NCBI GenBank assembly: GCA_934525325.1
Contig: CAKSZE010000028.1
Span: 1-22,595 of the forward strand
DNA from: an uncultured Faecalibacterium sp.
GTDB taxonomy: Bacteria > Bacillota > Clostridia > Oscillospirales > Ruminococcaceae
DNA length: 22,595 nucleotides
Direction: 5' to 3'
The notes under the pieces were generated by a model. It did no database searches and was not told the DNA's origin. It saw only the letters and a program-made list of their open reading frames with translations. Both the position numbers and the translations under genes were made by a program. Position 1 is the first letter of the stretch. The number at the start of each line of letters is the position of its first letter. This document shows, piece by piece, positions 21,609-22,595 of this stretch.

Positions 21609-22595
21609 TTAAACGGCCTCCGGCTCACCAAGAGCCAGCACCTTCGTCAGTTCGGCCTGCACCTTTGCGTTGGTGGCATCGGTGACGGCCAGCACGTCGG
21701 AGTAGAACTTTTCCATCTCGTCACGGGTGGAGAAGGTGGCCACATACATCTGGTTGCCCATGGCACCGGACAGTGCCTCGGGGATGCGGTCCACCATGCG
21801 CATATTGTCCTGATACTTCTGCATCAGCTGCTCGTGGCTGTAAACGAAGCTCTTGCCGTCCCGGCGGCCTGCAAAGGCGCAGTAGTAGTGCTCACCCACC
21901 GGCATATCGGTGCCGCCGAAGGCGATCATGTCTGCCCAGATCTTGTACACGTTGGTGGAGCGGGCAAAGTCGATCATGTCCGGGGTAAAGCCGCCGCAGG
22001 GGCGCATATTGACTTCCAGCGCCACGATCTGGCCCTTTTTGCCCATGCTGGCCTGATCCTCGGTCATGCGGAAGAACTCAAAGTGAACAAAGCGGCTCTT
22101 CACCCCAAAACTCTTGACGGCGGCACGGCCCGCGGCGCGGGTATCCTCCGGCAGATCCTTGATGATGTAGTAGATGGAGTTGTCGTCGTTGTTCACGATG
22201 TCCATGATGGACACCGGGCTTACGTTGCCCGCCTCAAAGATGGGGTTGCCATGAGCGTCGATGATAGCATCGTAGCTGTTCACCTCGGCGCGGACGAACT
22301 CCTCCATGATGTAGGCCACATCCGGGTGCTCCTTCTCCTTGTAGGCGAGAAAAGCTTCCAGTTCCTTGTCGCTGGAAAGGCGGTGGGTATCCGAAGCGCC
22401 CACGCCGTTGTCCGGCTTGACCACCACCGGGTAGCCCACCTGTGCCACAAAGGCCTTGCAGCCTGCAAAATCGTCTACCATGTGGTAGCGGGCAGTGGCG
22501 ATACCAGCTTTCTGGTAGTACTCCTTCATCTTGCTCTTGTACTTGATGCGGGGCATATCAGAGGTCTGGAAGCCGCTGGTGATGTGGAAATCGGT
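21609..22595 (-). CDS. ATP-grasp domain protein (5' end outside window)
   Basis: 328 residues are visible and the frame is open to the window edge without a stop. The first ATG in view (22556) is probably internal, because SGFQTSDMPRIKYKSKMKEYY reads as continuous family sequence. ATP-grasp features are GYPVVVKPDNGVGAS (ATP-binding lysine), YIMEEFV and the metal-binding EVNMRPCGGFTPDM. Members of this group are carboxylate-amine or -thiol ligases; a carbamoyl-phosphate-synthase-like or peptide-ligase role cannot be told apart here. The C-terminal part with MYVATFSTRDEMEKFYSDVLAVT is a separate small domain. The terminator at 21564 lies just beyond the stop. Confidence 0.85.
   Translation of the reverse strand, partial: TDFHITSGFQTSDMPRIKYKSKMKEYYQKAGIATARYHMVDDFAGCKAFVAQVGYPVVVKPDNGVGASDTHRLSSDKELEAFLAYKEKEHPDVAYIMEEFVRAEVNSYDAIIDAHGNPIFEAGNVSPVSIMDIVNNDDNSIYYIIKDLPEDTRAAGRAAVKSFGVKSRFVHFEFFRMTEDQASMGKKGQIVALEVNMRPCGGFTPDMIDFARSTNVYKIWADMIAFGGTDMPVGEHYYCAFAGRRDGKSFVYSHEQLMQKYQDNMRMVDRIPEALSGAMGNQMYVATFSTRDEMEKFYSDVLAVTDATNAKVQAELTKVLALGEPEAV

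Overview
The window reads as chromosomal DNA of a GC-rich, gut-type Clostridia, most likely Faecalibacterium or a close relative. This is an inference from codon use, AAGGAG-type ribosome binding sites, TTGACA/TATAAT-type promoters, the glycine-rich lipoproteins, the surface-protein style and the palindromic repeats. No rRNA, tRNA, CRISPR array, transposase or phage gene is visible.

Layout. (1) 61-1119: a PfoR/PTS-IIC-like membrane protein with a strong terminator. (2) 1206-9539: an arginine biosynthesis cluster, argG-argH-argC-argJ-argB-argD-argF, all on the + strand. It has two ArgR-box-like dyads and a good promoter at the front, ATGA stop/start overlaps at argH/argC and argD/argF, and a 32-nt perfect palindrome terminator at the end. 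Together the enzymes convert glutamate to arginine through acetylated intermediates; ArgJ recycles the acetyl group and ArgB is the arginine-inhibitable type. Carbamoyl phosphate synthase and ArgR are not in the window. (3) 9540-9899: gene-free, with a possible short RNA (extended -10 promoter to intrinsic terminator) and a second promoter with a 5' hairpin in front of the next gene. (4) 9900-13322: a 1140-aa secreted or surface protein with beta-helix-like repeats, two Ig/MBG-like repeats, an InlB-like domain, one hydrophobic segment and an SLH-like C-terminus. (5) 13359-14005: a dense cluster of palindromes and MITE-like inverted repeats between convergent genes. (6) 14054-15152, - strand: a MYG1-family protein overlapping a GIY-YIG (UPF0213) protein. 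(7) 15233-18959, - strand: three tandem repeats of about 1.24 kb. Each is a complete transcription unit for a paralogous lipoprotein, with its own promoter, two upstream dyads, ribosome binding site, conserved 3' UTR and terminator. (8) 19165-19800, - strand: a phosphoribosyltransferase-fold protein with a changed PRPP motif. (9) 20186-21553, + strand: a MATE transporter. (10) 21609 to the window end, - strand: an ATP-grasp protein cut by the window edge.

The arginine operon is conventional. The most unusual parts are the triplicated lipoprotein units with shared dyad symmetry upstream of each promoter, the surface protein with its odd C-terminal anchor, the PRT-fold protein lacking the usual acidic pair, and the candidate short RNA at about 9659-9753.
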